Source: Moritella sp. PE36 (GTDB lineage: Bacteria > Pseudomonadota > Gammaproteobacteria > Enterobacterales > Moritellaceae). Taken from it: a DNA stretch of 64,000 nt. Under the pieces are notes generated by a model. That model saw only the letters and a program-made list of their open reading frames with translations. It was not told the DNA's origin and made no database searches. This document shows, piece after piece, positions 32,928 through 43,413 of this stretch (its first letter is position 1; each line of letters opens with the position of its first letter). A program made the translations under genes and the position numbers. The stretch covers positions 20,373 to 84,372 of the forward strand of contig NZ_ABCQ01000017.1 in the NCBI RefSeq assembly GCF_000170855.1. The letters are read 5' to 3'.

Positions 32928-34850
32928 ATGGGTATTTTTGAACATTATCAGCAAAGATACGAAGAAAGTCGTGAAGAAGAATATACAATTCAAGAATTCT
33001 TGAATTTATGTCGTGACGACAAAAGCGTATATGCATCTGCAGCTGAACGATTATTAAACGCAATCGGTGAACCTGAAATGGTTGATACCGCGACCGATTC
33101 TCGCCTAAGCCGATTATTTTCCAACAGAGTTGTGGCACGCTACCCTGCTTTTGCAGACTTTTACGGCATGGAAGATGCTATCGAGCAGATTGTTGCGTAT
33201 CTAAAACACTCAGCGCAAGGTTTAGAAGAAAAGAAACAGATCTTATATTTACTCGGCCCTGTCGGTGGTGGTAAATCATCCCTAGCCGAAAAATTGAAAG
33301 ACTTAATGCAGAATATCCCCATTTACCGCATAAAAGGATCCCCCGTAAACGACCATCCATTTAGCTTGTTTGATGTCAATGAAGATGCCAATATCTTACG
33401 TAATGAATACGGTATCCCAACCCGCTGCCTTGGTCATGTGATGTCTCCTTGGGCCGCTAAACGTTTAAAAGAATTTTGTGGTGATATCAGCAAGTTTAAA
33501 GTTGAAAAAGTACACCCATCTATACTTCACCAGATTGCCATTGCTAAAACAGAACCAGGGGATGAAAATAACCAAGATATATCATCGTTAGTCGGTAAAG
33601 TTGATATTCGTCAGTTAGAACATTTCTCACAAGATGATCCGGATGCTTACAGCTATTCAGGGGCATTGTGTAAAGCGAATCAAGGCATTATGGAGTTCGT
33701 AGAGATGTTTAAAGCACCGATTAAAGTGCTGCACCCCCTACTTACGGCAACGCAAGAAGGTAACTATAACAGTACCGAAGGTCTATCAGCGCTGCCTTTC
33801 GAAGGCATTATTCTTGCTCACTCTAATGAATCCGAGTGGCAAACATTCCGTAATAACAAAAATAACGAAGCCTTTTTAGATCGGGTATACATAGTTAAAG
33901 TCCCTTACTGTTTACGTATCAGTGAAGAACAATCTATTTATCGTAAATTACTCGAAAACAGTGCATTACATAACGCCAAATGTGCGCCTGGGACTCTCGA
34001 TGCGCTTGCTCAATTCACCGTGCTATCTCGACTTAAAGACCCTGAAAACTCATCAATCTACTCGAAAATGCGCGTTTACGATGGCGAGACCTTAAAAGAT
34101 ACCGATCCGAAAGCCAAGTCATATCAAGAATACCGGGATTACGCTGGTGTAGACGAAGGTATGTCAGGCCTTTCTACCCGTTTTGCTTATAAGATCTTAT
34201 CTAAAGTATTCAACTTTGATCATGTGGAAGTTGCCGCTAACCCTGTACACCTTTTTTATGTACTCGAACAGCAGATTGAACGTGAACAATTCCCGCAAGA
34301 TATTGCAGATCGATATTTAGAGTTCTTGAAAGGTTATTTAATCCCGAAATATGTTGAGTTTATCGGCAAAGAAATTCAAACAGCTTACTTAGAATCTTAT
34401 TCTGAATATGGCCAAAACATTTTCGACCGCTATGTGATATATGCCGATTTCTGGATCCAAGACCAGGAATATCGAGACCCTGAAACAGGCCAATTATTTG
34501 ATCGCGAAGCATTAAATAATGATCTAGAAAAAATAGAAAAACCAGCGGGCATAAGCAACCCTAAAGATTTCCGTAATGAAATCGTTAACTTCGTTTTGCG
34601 TGCCAGAGCCAATAACAGCGGTAAAAACCCTGCTTGGGTTAGTTATGAAAAACTCCGTGTTGTGATCGAAAAGAAAATGTTCTCCAATACCGAAGAGTTG
34701 TTACCTGTTATTTCATTTAACGGTAAGACATCCACTGACGAACAGCAAAAACATGAAAACTTTGTTGACCGCATGATGGAGAAGGGCTACACCAAAAAAC
34801 AAGTGAGATTGTTGTCAGAATGGTATTTACGTGTACGTAAATCATCATAA
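32928..34850 (+). CDS. prkA: PrkA family serine protein kinase / AAA+ protein
   Basis: A 640-residue PrkA (YeaG) protein. The N terminus MGIFEHYQQRYEESREEEYTIQEFL and the AAA+ core with LYLLGPVGGGKSSLAEKL (Walker A) are characteristic, and the C-terminal kinase-like segment is present. In enterobacteria YeaG acts with YeaH in nitrogen-starvation and stationary-phase adaptation; a kinase or AAA+ protease role has been proposed. A frame open 15 codons earlier is discounted because all relatives begin at this Met. It is the first gene of the conserved prkA-yeaH-spoVR operon. Confidence 0.95.
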   Translation: MGIFEHYQQRYEESREEEYTIQEFLNLCRDDKSVYASAAERLLNAIGEPEMVDTATDSRLSRLFSNRVVARYPAFADFYGMEDAIEQIVAYLKHSAQGLEEKKQILYLLGPVGGGKSSLAEKLKDLMQNIPIYRIKGSPVNDHPFSLFDVNEDANILRNEYGIPTRCLGHVMSPWAAKRLKEFCGDISKFKVEKVHPSILHQIAIAKTEPGDENNQDISSLVGKVDIRQLEHFSQDDPDAYSYSGALCKANQGIMEFVEMFKAPIKVLHPLLTATQEGNYNSTEGLSALPFEGIILAHSNESEWQTFRNNKNNEAFLDRVYIVKVPYCLRISEEQSIYRKLLENSALHNAKCAPGTLDALAQFTVLSRLKDPENSSIYSKMRVYDGETLKDTDPKAKSYQEYRDYAGVDEGMSGLSTRFAYKILSKVFNFDHVEVAANPVHLFYVLEQQIEREQFPQDIADRYLEFLKGYLIPKYVEFIGKEIQTAYLESYSEYGQNIFDRYVIYADFWIQDQEYRDPETGQLFDREALNNDLEKIEKPAGISNPKDFRNEIVNFVLRARANNSGKNPAWVSYEKLRVVIEKKMFSNTEELLPVISFNGKTSTDEQQKHENFVDRMMEKGYTKKQVRLLSEWYLRVRKSS

Positions 34851-34873
34851 CGGTATTCGTTTAAGGGGATGAG

Positions 34874-36142
34874 ATGGCACACTTTATTGATCGCAGATTA
34901 AACGGAAAAAATAAAAGTACCGTTAATCGGCAACGCTTTATGCGTCGCTATAACTCACAAATAAAAAAGGCGGTATCTGATGCTGTAAATAATCGCAGTA
35001 TCCAGGATATTACATCTGGAGAAAGTGTCAGCATTCCAACTCGTGACATCTCCGAGCCTATATTCCATCAAGGTAAAGGCGGTGAACGTACCATAGTACA
35101 TCCAGGTAACGACCAGTTTATTACTGGTGATAAAATCAAACGTCCACCTCCCGGAAGCGGTTCTGGTGCCGGAGATGGTGAAGCCAGTGACAGCGGTGAA
35201 GGTAATGATGATTTTAGTTTTCAGATTTCAAAAGACGAATATCTTGATTTGTTATTTGAAGACCTAGAATTGCCTAACTTACAAGAAAATCAACTTAACA
35301 GTATTGTTGAAATGAAAACCCATCGCGCAGGTTATACATCAAGTGGTACCCCAGGTAACATCGCGCTTGTGAAATCATTGAAAAACTCGTTAGCAAGACG
35401 TACCGCTTTAACGGGGAGTAAAAAAAGAAAAGTAAAAGCATTGCAACAGCAAGTTGATGAGTTAACTAATCAGGGGGAAATTGAAGGCCAGTTTGTTGAC
35501 GAATTAAAAAATGAAATTGCAGCGCTTAAAGAGCGGATCAGTAAAGTTCCGTTCATCGATACATTTGATTTACGCTATAACAATTTTGAGCAATATGCGG
35601 TACCGAATAGCCAAGCCGTCATGTTCTGTCTCATGGATGTATCAGGTTCTATGGACCAGCCAACCAAAGACATGGCTAAGCGTTTCTATATCTTACTGTA
35701 TTTATTTTTAACACGTACTTATAAAACGATTGAGGTGGTTTATATACGCCACCATACACAAGCAAAAGAAGTCGATGAACATGAATTCTTTTACTCGCAA
35801 GAAACAGGCGGCACGATTGTATCGTCGGCATTAAAGTTGATGGATAAAATTGTCACCGATAAATTTCCGGCTAACGAATGGAATATTTACGCTGCACAAG
35901 CTTCTGATGGCGATAATTGGGCTGATGATTCTCCTTTATGTCGTAAGATTTTACTTGATAAAATCATGCCGCGAGTACGTTATTTCAGTTATATAGAAAT
36001 AACGAGTCGTGCACATCAAACATTATGGCGAGAATATGAAAAAGTAGCGGAAGAATACTCACAATTTGCCTTACAACATATCCGCCAACTCGAAGATATT
36101 TATCCTGTATTCCGTGAATTATTTAAGAAACAGGTCGCTTAG
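34874..36142 (+). CDS. YeaH/YhbH family protein (DUF444)
   Basis: 422 residues, the normal size. [26 protein letters not shown] is the family N terminus. A Gly/Ser/Asp-rich linker ([19 protein letters not shown]) separates it from a von Willebrand A-like domain with [13 protein letters not shown], the DxSxS metal site, and [25 protein letters not shown]. It works with PrkA and SpoVR in a stress or starvation response whose chemistry is still unclear. AAGGGGATGAG precedes the ATG. The gene lies 23 bp after prkA and 9 bp before spoVR, a tight operon. Confidence 0.95.
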   Translation: MAHFIDRRLNGKNKSTVNRQRFMRRYNSQIKKAVSDAVNNRSIQDITSGESVSIPTRDISEPIFHQGKGGERTIVHPGNDQFITGDKIKRPPPGSGSGAGDGEASDSGEGNDDFSFQISKDEYLDLLFEDLELPNLQENQLNSIVEMKTHRAGYTSSGTPGNIALVKSLKNSLARRTALTGSKKRKVKALQQQVDELTNQGEIEGQFVDELKNEIAALKERISKVPFIDTFDLRYNNFEQYAVPNSQAVMFCLMDVSGSMDQPTKDMAKRFYILLYLFLTRTYKTIEVVYIRHHTQAKEVDEHEFFYSQETGGTIVSSALKLMDKIVTDKFPANEWNIYAAQASDGDNWADDSPLCRKILLDKIMPRVRYFSYIEITSRAHQTLWREYEKVAEEYSQFALQHIRQLEDIYPVFRELFKKQVA

Positions 36143-36151
36143 GGAGTCTAT

Positions 36152-37663
36152 ATGTTAAGAGATAAAGTGAAGCAGCTCGACGATGGTCCTGATTGGAACT
36201 TTCCATTACTTGAAGAATACCATGTCGAAATCAAACGTATTGCTGAATACTATCGACTTGATACTTACCCCAATCAAATTGAAGTCATCACCACCGAGCA
36301 AATGATGGATGCTTATTCTTCTGTCGGGATGCCGATTGGTTATAACCATTGGAGCTTTGGTAAGAAATTTATTCAAACAGAGCAGAGCTATAAACGTGGT
36401 CAAATGGGGTTAGCCTATGAAATTGTGATTAACTCAAATCCTTGTATCGCCTACCTGATGGAAGAAAATACCATCCCAATGCAGGCCTTAGTTATCGCGC
36501 ATGCCTGCTATGGCCATAATTCTTTTTTTAAAAATAATTACCTATTTAAAACATGGACAGATGCTGATTCCATTATTGATTACCTGGTATTTTCAAAGAA
36601 CTATATTGCTGATTGTGAACAAAAATATGGTATTGATGCCGTTGAGAATATCGTCGATTCTTGTCATGCATTAATGAATTATGGTGTTGATCGATATAAG
36701 CGCCCTAGTGAGCCGTCGTTAAGTGAAGAAAAGCGCCGTCAGCAAGAGCGTACTGATTATTTACAAACTCAGGTGAACGAATTGTGGCGTACCCTGCCCC
36801 AATACAACCAAAAAGAAGAACCTGTTGAGCCTAATTATCCCGCCGAACCACAAGAGAACATTCTTTATTTTGTTGAGAAAAACGCACCACTGTTACAATC
36901 ATGGCAACGAGAAATAATTCGTATTGTCCGTAAAATAAGCCAGTATTTTTATCCACAAAAACAAACTCAAGTAATGAATGAAGGTTGGGCAACATTTTGG
37001 CATTATACGATGACTAACCATATGTATGACGAAGGGATAGTGTCCGATAAGTTTATGTTAGAGATTTTACATAATCATACTAACGTTATCGCACAACCGG
37101 CCTATAATAGTCCTCATTACTCAGGTATGAACCCCTATGCTCTTGGTTTTTCGATGTTTATTGATATCCGGCGTATATGCGAGCACCCAACCGAAGAAGA
37201 CAAGGCTTGGTTCCCTGATATCGCGGGTAGTGATTGGTTAGACACATTACATTTTGCAATGCAAAACTTTAAAGACGAGAGCTTTATTAGCCAATATTTA
37301 TCACCAAAAGTAATGCGTGATATGCATTTATTTTCAATCGAAGATAACGAAAATAGTAAGTATATTGAAGTATCGGCAATTCATAATGAAGAAGGCTATC
37401 AACGTCTGCGGAGTAAGTTATCTGCTCAGTATAATTTAAGTAATAACGAACCCAATATTCAGGTATTCAATGTCGATAAGAAGGGGGATCGTTCTTTAAC
37501 GTTACGCTACGTAGCTCATAAAGACATACCACTAGACAATAAATCAGCACAAGAGGTGATGAAACACCTCCATCGATTATGGAGCTTTGACGTTCGTTTA
37601 GAACAAGTTCTAGCAAATGGTGAAACAGAGGTTATCAGCCAAAGTTCTAGCCAAAAATCATAA
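36152..37663 (+). CDS. SpoVR family protein (YcgB)
   Basis: 503 residues of the SpoVR family, named after a Bacillus cortex-formation gene; in non-sporing proteobacteria it always travels with prkA and yeaH. Conserved stretches visible are YSSVGMPIGYNHWSFGKKF, YEIVINSNPCIAYLMEENT, HACYGHNSFFKNNY and NEGWATFWHYTMTNHMYDEG; their His and Glu residues could form a metal site. There is no signal peptide. It is the last gene of the operon and is followed by a strong terminator. Confidence 0.95.
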   Translation: MLRDKVKQLDDGPDWNFPLLEEYHVEIKRIAEYYRLDTYPNQIEVITTEQMMDAYSSVGMPIGYNHWSFGKKFIQTEQSYKRGQMGLAYEIVINSNPCIAYLMEENTIPMQALVIAHACYGHNSFFKNNYLFKTWTDADSIIDYLVFSKNYIADCEQKYGIDAVENIVDSCHALMNYGVDRYKRPSEPSLSEEKRRQQERTDYLQTQVNELWRTLPQYNQKEEPVEPNYPAEPQENILYFVEKNAPLLQSWQREIIRIVRKISQYFYPQKQTQVMNEGWATFWHYTMTNHMYDEGIVSDKFMLEILHNHTNVIAQPAYNSPHYSGMNPYALGFSMFIDIRRICEHPTEEDKAWFPDIAGSDWLDTLHFAMQNFKDESFISQYLSPKVMRDMHLFSIEDNENSKYIEVSAIHNEEGYQRLRSKLSAQYNLSNNEPNIQVFNVDKKGDRSLTLRYVAHKDIPLDNKSAQEVMKHLHRLWSFDVRLEQVLANGETEVISQSSSQKS

Positions 37664-37673
37664 AATTGGTATA

Positions 37674-37700
37674 AAAAAACCAGTCAATGACTGGTTTTTT
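37674..37700. terminator. Bidirectional intrinsic terminator between spoVR and fadR
   Basis: AAAAAACCAGTC pairs with GACTGGTTTTTT around a three-base loop. A-run and T-run on either side suit both convergent genes. Confidence 0.92.
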
Positions 37701-37720
37701 ATGCATCTATTAGACAATAA

Positions 37721-38500
37721 TTATTTAATGCGTTGTTCGAAAGCCACGCAAATATCATCCCATGTTTCGTCACGATACTGCTGCCAAAGCAGGCCAGAAT
37801 TCATACCGTAATTACGCACAATATTCAAACAGTCATCCGCTCGATTTTCTACTGCAACCGTTTTTAGTTGTTTGTAAAAATCTTGAGCCAATAAACGTGC
37901 TTCTGGGTAATCGAAATAAATTTTACCAAGAATACGATACATATTATCAAAGCCGTTTAGAATCAAAGCATAGACTAAATTACCAGACAAAAAGGCCAAT
38001 TTGTGTAACATACGGTAATCATATTCAGTGTAAGCATCTTTGTCATCCGCTAATGTTTCAGCTTCAGTTAAAATCTCAGCAACTCTTTCAGGGTCACGTT
38101 TGATCGCTGCACGAATAAAAATCACACTAATATTGGTTCGCGCTGACAATAAGTCACGCACTAATTCTGGTAGACGCTCAGGATCTAATCGTACTAAATC
38201 TTCTAAAATTGAGAGACTTGATGTTTCCCAAAAATTATTAACCTGTGTTGGTTTCCCATGGCGAATAGTGAGCCAACCATCACGTGCTAAGCGTTGTAGC
38301 ACTTCACGTAACGTAGTTCGGGTAACACCAATAAGCTCAGAAAGTTCTCTTTCTGCAGGAAGAATTGAACCTGGAGGAAAGCGATTTTTCCAAATCGATT
38401 CGATCAGATATTCCTCGGCAAACCCTGCAGGGCTCTTCGCCTTAATAATACCGTCATTCCGACGCCTTCTATTTGTTGTTTTACTATCAGTAATATCCAT
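37721..38500 (-). CDS. fadR: Fatty-acid metabolism regulator FadR
   Basis: A 259-residue GntR-family acyl-CoA-responsive regulator that represses fatty-acid degradation and activates unsaturated fatty-acid synthesis. The DNA-binding part KAKSPAGFAEEYLIESIWKNRFPPGSILPAERELSELIGVTRTTLREVLQRLARDGWL is nearly the enteric sequence. The acyl-CoA domain lacks the roughly 40-residue insertion that I recall from Vibrio FadR. Unusually, 18 residues including a basic NRRRRND stretch precede the normal start; no internal ATG, GTG or TTG could restore the usual N terminus. It is divergent from nhaB, the same arrangement as in E. coli. Confidence 0.95.
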   Translation of the reverse strand: MDITDSKTTNRRRRNDGIIKAKSPAGFAEEYLIESIWKNRFPPGSILPAERELSELIGVTRTTLREVLQRLARDGWLTIRHGKPTQVNNFWETSSLSILEDLVRLDPERLPELVRDLLSARTNISVIFIRAAIKRDPERVAEILTEAETLADDKDAYTEYDYRMLHKLAFLSGNLVYALILNGFDNMYRILGKIYFDYPEARLLAQDFYKQLKTVAVENRADDCLNIVRNYGMNSGLLWQQYRDETWDDICVAFEQRIK

Positions 38501-38754
38501 TTAACTTCTCATTAGGAAATAGAACAGGTTGTGTCCTTTAGGATCTTAGCACCTACAAGCAACTCCGACCAGATTTAAATTAGATACTATCACCAGAATA
38601 ATTATTTTCCGATTTAAATATTAAAATAAGTTTATTTGCAATAACAATAATCTGTATCAATAAAAAGGATGGCGCACGTCACAAAATATGCTTAGAATAT
38701 CCCGGTTTTCAAATTACTTAAACTTAATCTTAACAAAATATTGGACAACTCCTC

Positions 38755-40341
38755 ATGGACATAAGCCTTAGTACGGCGGCAAAGTTAAACTTCTTAGGTA
38801 ACTCACCTCAGTGGTACAAAATTGCAATCGTTGCCTTCCTTATTATTAACCCTTTCATTTTTGCAATCGACCCATTTATTGCAGGTTGGTTATTAGTCGT
38901 TGAATTTATTTTCACCTTAGCAATGGCGCTTAAATGCTACCCGCTTCAACCCGGTGGCCTGCTTGCTATTGAAGCGGTCGCAATAGGGATGACATCTGCG
39001 GATCAAGTTCAGCATGAAATTGTGAGTAACATCGAAGTATTATTGTTATTAATCTTCATGGTTGCAGGTATTTATTTCATGAAGTCGTTATTACTTTATG
39101 TATTTACCAAAATGCTTATTAATATCAAATCAAAAGCATTACTTGCACTTTCTTTTTCTCTTGTTTCAGCTTTTTTATCTGCATTTTTAGATGCATTAAC
39201 AGTTATCGCGGTTGTAATTAGTGTCGCTATTGGTTTCTACAGCATTTATCACAAAGTTGCTTCAGGTCGTGATTTTAAACAAGATCATGACCATACTGAT
39301 GATGGTTCTGTAAATGAACTTAAACGTCAAGATCTTGATGATTATCGCGCATTCCTACGTACTCTTATGATGCATGCTGGTGTAGGTACTGCACTCGGCG
39401 GTGTATGTACTATGGTTGGTGAACCACAAAATCTAATTATTGCTGAACAAGCAGGTTGGAATTTTCTAGAATTTGCACTACGTATGGCACCTGTAACGGT
39501 TCCTGTGTTCTTTTTTGGTCTATTGACATGCGTCCTTGTCGAGAAATTCAAAGTCTTTGGTTACGGCGCGGAATTACCCGCAGCTGTACGCACTATTCTT
39601 GTCGATTTTGACAAATATGAAGATGCAAACCGCAGCCAACGTGAACGTGTAAAACTTTACACGCAAGCAGCGATTGGCGTTTGGTTAATTATTGGTCTTG
39701 CATTCCATTTAGCGTCGGTTGGTTTAATTGGTTTATCTGTCATCATCCTAGCCACCGCATTTAATGGTATTACTGAAGAGCACGCACTGGGTAAAGCATT
39801 CGAAGAGGCACTGCCTTTCACGGCATTACTTGCTGTATTCTTCACTATTGTCGCGGTTATTATTGATCAGCAATTATTCATACCGTTAATTAATTCCGTA
39901 TTAGCAGCTTCACCACATGATCAACTGCCGTTATTCTATTTGGCTAATGGTATTCTTTCGATGGTGAGTGATAACGTATTCGTTGGTACCGTTTATATCA
40001 CTGAAGTTAAAGCAGCGTTAGATAATGGTACCGTGACGCGTGACCAATTTGATTTACTTGCTGTGGCAATTAATACCGGTACTAACCTACCATCAGTGGC
40101 AACACCAAATGGTCAAGCGGCGTTCTTATTCTTATTAACGTCGGCTGTTGCACCGCTATTACGTTTATCTTATGGCCGTATGGTAATCATGGCACTACCA
40201 TATACTATCGTAATGACACTTGTTGGTCTTGGTGCGATCCTGTTCTTCTTAGAGCCAATGACAAATAGCATGCTTGAGATGGGCTGGATCACTCCTCATG
40301 CTGAGGCCGCTATTGACGCGATAAAATCGACAGGTCACTAG
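38755..40341 (+). CDS. nhaB: Na+/H+ antiporter NhaB
   Basis: A 528-residue inner-membrane antiporter of the NhaB family, exporting sodium in exchange for protons. Diagnostic stretches are [61 protein letters not shown] with the ion-binding Asp, [21 protein letters not shown], and [17 protein letters not shown]. About twelve helices. It is divergent from fadR and ends in its own terminator. Sodium extrusion by NhaB suits a marine lifestyle. Confidence 0.96.
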   Translation: MDISLSTAAKLNFLGNSPQWYKIAIVAFLIINPFIFAIDPFIAGWLLVVEFIFTLAMALKCYPLQPGGLLAIEAVAIGMTSADQVQHEIVSNIEVLLLLIFMVAGIYFMKSLLLYVFTKMLINIKSKALLALSFSLVSAFLSAFLDALTVIAVVISVAIGFYSIYHKVASGRDFKQDHDHTDDGSVNELKRQDLDDYRAFLRTLMMHAGVGTALGGVCTMVGEPQNLIIAEQAGWNFLEFALRMAPVTVPVFFFGLLTCVLVEKFKVFGYGAELPAAVRTILVDFDKYEDANRSQRERVKLYTQAAIGVWLIIGLAFHLASVGLIGLSVIILATAFNGITEEHALGKAFEEALPFTALLAVFFTIVAVIIDQQLFIPLINSVLAASPHDQLPLFYLANGILSMVSDNVFVGTVYITEVKAALDNGTVTRDQFDLLAVAINTGTNLPSVATPNGQAAFLFLLTSAVAPLLRLSYGRMVIMALPYTIVMTLVGLGAILFFLEPMTNSMLEMGWITPHAEAAIDAIKSTGH

Positions 40342-40358
40342 GTCATTAATTCACGAAT

Positions 40359-40386
40359 AAAACGCCGCGATTTGCGGCGTTTTTTT
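40359..40386 (+). terminator. Intrinsic terminator of nhaB
   Basis: AAAACGCCGC and GCGGCGTTTT form a GC-rich stem with a five-base loop followed by a T-run. Confidence 0.95.
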
Positions 40387-40523
40387 GTGTGGGTAATCGT
40401 TTATATCAATGACCACCCACACATAAGCGTTTATTCTTACACACTTTTACACACTGCAGCACATATCTAGTCCGACAATATGTTATAACAGCAGACAATC
40501 ATTTAATTCATTTGAGATAATAT

Positions 40524-41048
40524 ATGTACCAGTTTATTTCTAACCTACCAAAACAACGCCTCCCTTGGGTTTTACTCGCCCTAACAGGTATGGGATTAGA
40601 AGCATCAGCCCTGTTCTTTCAATATGTTATGGAACTGAGCCCTTGCGTATTATGCGTTTATGAACGTGTAGCGATAATGGGGATAATCATTGCAGGTTTA
40701 GTTGGTGCTATTGCGCCTGCCAATCCAGTCATGCGTTTTAGTGGTTTTGCATTATGGTTCATCAGTGCAGGTTACAGCTTAAGCCTGGCTATTGAGCATG
40801 TCGATATTCAACTAAATCCGTCACCATTTTCGACGTGTGACTTCTTCCCTAATTTCCCGACTTGGGTACCACTGCATGAGTGGGCACCTTGGTTGTTTAA
40901 TCCAACCGGTTTTTGTGATGAAATTAGCTGGCAGTTTTTATCGTATACAATGCCACAATGGTTAATCGTAACCTCTTCAATTTACTTAGCTGTTGCAGCT
41001 ATCGTATTTAGTTGCCATATTACAGGCCTGATTAAGTCAGCGAAATAA
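40524..41048 (+). CDS. dsbB: Disulfide bond formation protein DsbB
   Basis: A 174-residue, four-helix inner-membrane protein that reoxidises periplasmic DsbA and passes electrons to quinone. The first periplasmic loop holds the catalytic pair CVLCVYERVA (with the quinone-interacting Arg), and the second loop has its two cysteines in STCDFFPNFPTW and NPTGFCDEISWQF. The length is typical. It lies 13 bp upstream of the DUF1244 gene and is probably cotranscribed with it. Confidence 0.96.
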   Translation: MYQFISNLPKQRLPWVLLALTGMGLEASALFFQYVMELSPCVLCVYERVAIMGIIIAGLVGAIAPANPVMRFSGFALWFISAGYSLSLAIEHVDIQLNPSPFSTCDFFPNFPTWVPLHEWAPWLFNPTGFCDEISWQFLSYTMPQWLIVTSSIYLAVAAIVFSCHITGLIKSAK

Positions 41049-41061
41049 CAAGGAATAGATA

Positions 41062-41370
41062 ATGAGCAAACCAGAATTAACTCAAGTTCAACAAGATCAA
41101 TTGGATGCTAAAGTATTACAGCGTTTATTAGCGCATTTAGATGAGAACAAACAAGTTCAAAATATTGATTTAATGATCTTGGCTGATTTTTGCCGAAATT
41201 GCTTAGGTAAATGGTATAAGTCTGCGGCGGATGAACTTGAACTAGACGTGACAGATGAACAAGCAAGAGAACGCATCTACGGTATGACTTATGCAGAATG
41301 GAAAGAAAACCACCAGCTTCCAGCAACTGAAGAACAACTTGCAGCATTCAATGCCAAGCCGAAAAAATAA
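41062..41370 (+). CDS. DUF1244 family small protein
   Basis: 102 residues. The core LADFCRNCLGKWYKSAADE followed by RERIYGMTYAEWKENHQ is the DUF1244 signature, with its paired cysteines (C-x2-C). No function is established for the family; the Cys pair could bind metal or undergo oxidation, and the position right behind dsbB on the same transcript makes a redox link tempting but unproven. AAGGA precedes the ATG. A perfect terminator follows. Confidence 0.88.
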   Translation: MSKPELTQVQQDQLDAKVLQRLLAHLDENKQVQNIDLMILADFCRNCLGKWYKSAADELELDVTDEQARERIYGMTYAEWKENHQLPATEEQLAAFNAKPKK

Positions 41371-41406
41371 CGCTTAGCCATTAATTGAATGGTTTATAGT
41401 GGATAC

Positions 41407-41445
41407 TAAAAGGGAGAGTAAACTTAACGTTTACTCTCCCTTTTC
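41407..41445. terminator. Bidirectional terminator between the DUF1244 gene and ppnP
   Basis: AAAAGGGAGAGTAAAC pairs perfectly with GTTTACTCTCCCTTTT around a five-base loop. Confidence 0.93.
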
Positions 41446-41469
41446 TATATTGTGCATTAAACTAAGTGG

Positions 41470-41751
41470 TTAGCCATATTGACAAAGGTATGCTGTTTCT
41501 TGCGCTACTTTAACTTGAAACTTACTGTCGGCAGGCACATTGAACTGCTCACCCGCATTGAATGTTTGCCACTCAGATTGTCCAGGAAGTAACACAGTTA
41601 ACGCACCTGTAATCACAATCATCACTTCAGCTAAGGCTGTACCAAACTCATACTCACCGACAGCCATCACGCCAACACTTGCTGCTTTATCTGCTTCTTG
41701 AAATCCAATAGAAGCCACTTGACCATCAAAATACTGATTTACCTTAAACAT
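41470..41751 (-). CDS. ppnP: Pyrimidine/purine nucleoside phosphorylase PpnP (YaiE)
   Basis: A 93-residue single-domain cupin. Family blocks are [37 protein letters not shown], and [19 protein letters not shown]. The E. coli homologue phosphorolyses several nucleosides to base and ribose-1-phosphate. Length and start agree with the family. It is monocistronic and convergent with the DUF1244 gene. Confidence 0.92.
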   Translation of the reverse strand: MFKVNQYFDGQVASIGFQEADKAASVGVMAVGEYEFGTALAEVMIVITGALTVLLPGQSEWQTFNAGEQFNVPADSKFQVKVAQETAYLCQYG

Positions 41752-41859
41752 CTTAAATCCTTTTATACGGTTAACTTAATCTACAACTAAGATATCAGAA
41801 TAACCGAAAATAAATTGGATTAACAGTACCCTAACTGACGAACCGATAATTCATGTTGA

Positions 41860-43077
41860 TTAAAAGTTATAATAACCAGTCAACTGGATCATATTATCAT
41901 CATTGAAGGTTTTATTTGCATAATCGTCATCACTCACATTAAACCACCAGCCTTCTAGGCCAACAGAAAGTGCTTTGGTGACATTTACCTTGGCCTGAAC
42001 AAAACCATGCTGAGAACCAAAATCAAAATCATAGTTATGACCGATAAGTATTTCGCTATCATTTAAACCATTCAGGGTTACTCTTACACCAGCAAATATG
42101 TCATTTTGAAAACTATTATCAAATGCATTTTCACCATGTTGGTCCCAGCTATATTCCGCTAGCAAGTTAACAGCAATATTTTGATTTTGTATTAGCTTAA
42201 ACTCCGAGCCTAACACCACCGCTCGCGTCGATTTATCTTCAACAATCTTATAAAGCACTTCTGCTTTTAATTCGATCCGGTTCAAATCAGCTTTAATATC
42301 CACCGACACTTGATCAACCAAATTAACATGCCAAACAGGGTCTCCGACGTCTGGAGTAATTAATTCAGGTGTGCGTGAATGTCCGCCAAAATAGCTCACG
42401 CCAACATCAATATTCTTGATACTCTTGCTATAACGTAGTGCCACATCGGGATGGTATTCTTCTCCCCAACCTTCATATTCATAGCTATAATCATTATCAA
42501 AACTAAAGCGAGCCCCCGGTGTTGGCATAGCGGCCTCACGGTAGCCAATCAATATCATCGCTTCCAGTAGTGCGTCTTTAATATTAATACCTAACCTAAA
42601 CATAGGTTGACCGAGCTTATCTTCTCCGTTCGGTGATTCATTATAATCAGTTTGATTAACAATATCGACCAAATGGTGGTTCTCCATCACCCCCCAATGC
42701 ACTTGATCAAAGCCGAAAGAAGCTTGCCATTTTTTAGTGACAACAGCTGCTTTTAACTCTCTAAAATCAATATTTGTGCGTTCATCATCTCGTTCATCAA
42801 AACGAAGAAATGGATGTACGGTATACACCATATTATTCTGTTCTGATGACGCTTCCACGTGTGGTGACAACGCTATCGATACTTGATGATAAACGGGATA
42901 AGGGTAACTACTATCCACGGGCTGCATTGCTTGATCTGGTCGGTCTAAGAATATGCGCTGCTCCAAGCTTGCGCTACCCTTTACTTTTATTTCAGCGTTG
43001 ACGGTGGTCAAAACGCTCGACGTTATAAAGCCTAAGGTAATTAACCCGCAGCATTTTATTAATGATTTCAATTTCAT
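41860..43077 (-). CDS. Outer-membrane beta-barrel protein, unassigned
   Basis: A 405-residue protein with a signal peptide (CCGLITLGFITSSVLTTVNA). The rest is a series of alternating amphipathic strands rich in Tyr, Asp and Gly and ends in YYNF, the terminal Phe recognised by the BAM machinery. Stretches such as FRELKAAVVTKKWQASFGFDQVHWGVMENHHLVDIVNQTDY resemble the DUF1302/alginate-type porin-like barrels in style, but I cannot name the family. It is divergent from the LpxR-like gene across a 336-bp spacer. No substrate can be inferred. Confidence 0.75.
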   Translation of the reverse strand: MKLKSLIKCCGLITLGFITSSVLTTVNAEIKVKGSASLEQRIFLDRPDQAMQPVDSSYPYPVYHQVSIALSPHVEASSEQNNMVYTVHPFLRFDERDDERTNIDFRELKAAVVTKKWQASFGFDQVHWGVMENHHLVDIVNQTDYNESPNGEDKLGQPMFRLGINIKDALLEAMILIGYREAAMPTPGARFSFDNDYSYEYEGWGEEYHPDVALRYSKSIKNIDVGVSYFGGHSRTPELITPDVGDPVWHVNLVDQVSVDIKADLNRIELKAEVLYKIVEDKSTRAVVLGSEFKLIQNQNIAVNLLAEYSWDQHGENAFDNSFQNDIFAGVRVTLNGLNDSEILIGHNYDFDFGSQHGFVQAKVNVTKALSVGLEGWWFNVSDDDYANKTFNDDNMIQLTGYYNF

Positions 43078-43413
43078 TCCCCATCAAAGAAACCAGTAAC
43101 TAGGGCGAAGTAATAAACAACGATCCTTGTTGTCTTATTTATATCTACGCCTAAGCCATATCAGCTTGAAATAACTTGGGTGTAGATTTTTCATTAGTAT
43201 GTCTTTGTATGCTTATGCGAAGCAATTTTTTTATAAAAAACCATGCCTAGCAAGTATCGATATCTAGCACTTCATAACCAATAAGTATGAGCGCAAGCCT
43301 AAACCAAGCATTAAATAACGACACCAGGCATAATCTTGGTATAATTAGTGCTTAAGATTATTTATTAACATATTTGACAGGTAACGACGTAAAAATGACA
43401 CAAAGGAATACAC
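43078..43413. other. Divergent spacer between two outer-membrane protein genes
   Basis: AT-rich, with no supported gene. It holds the promoters of both flanking genes. A TTGACA hexamer stands near the right end, about 40 bp before the LpxR-like start codon. Confidence 0.4.
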
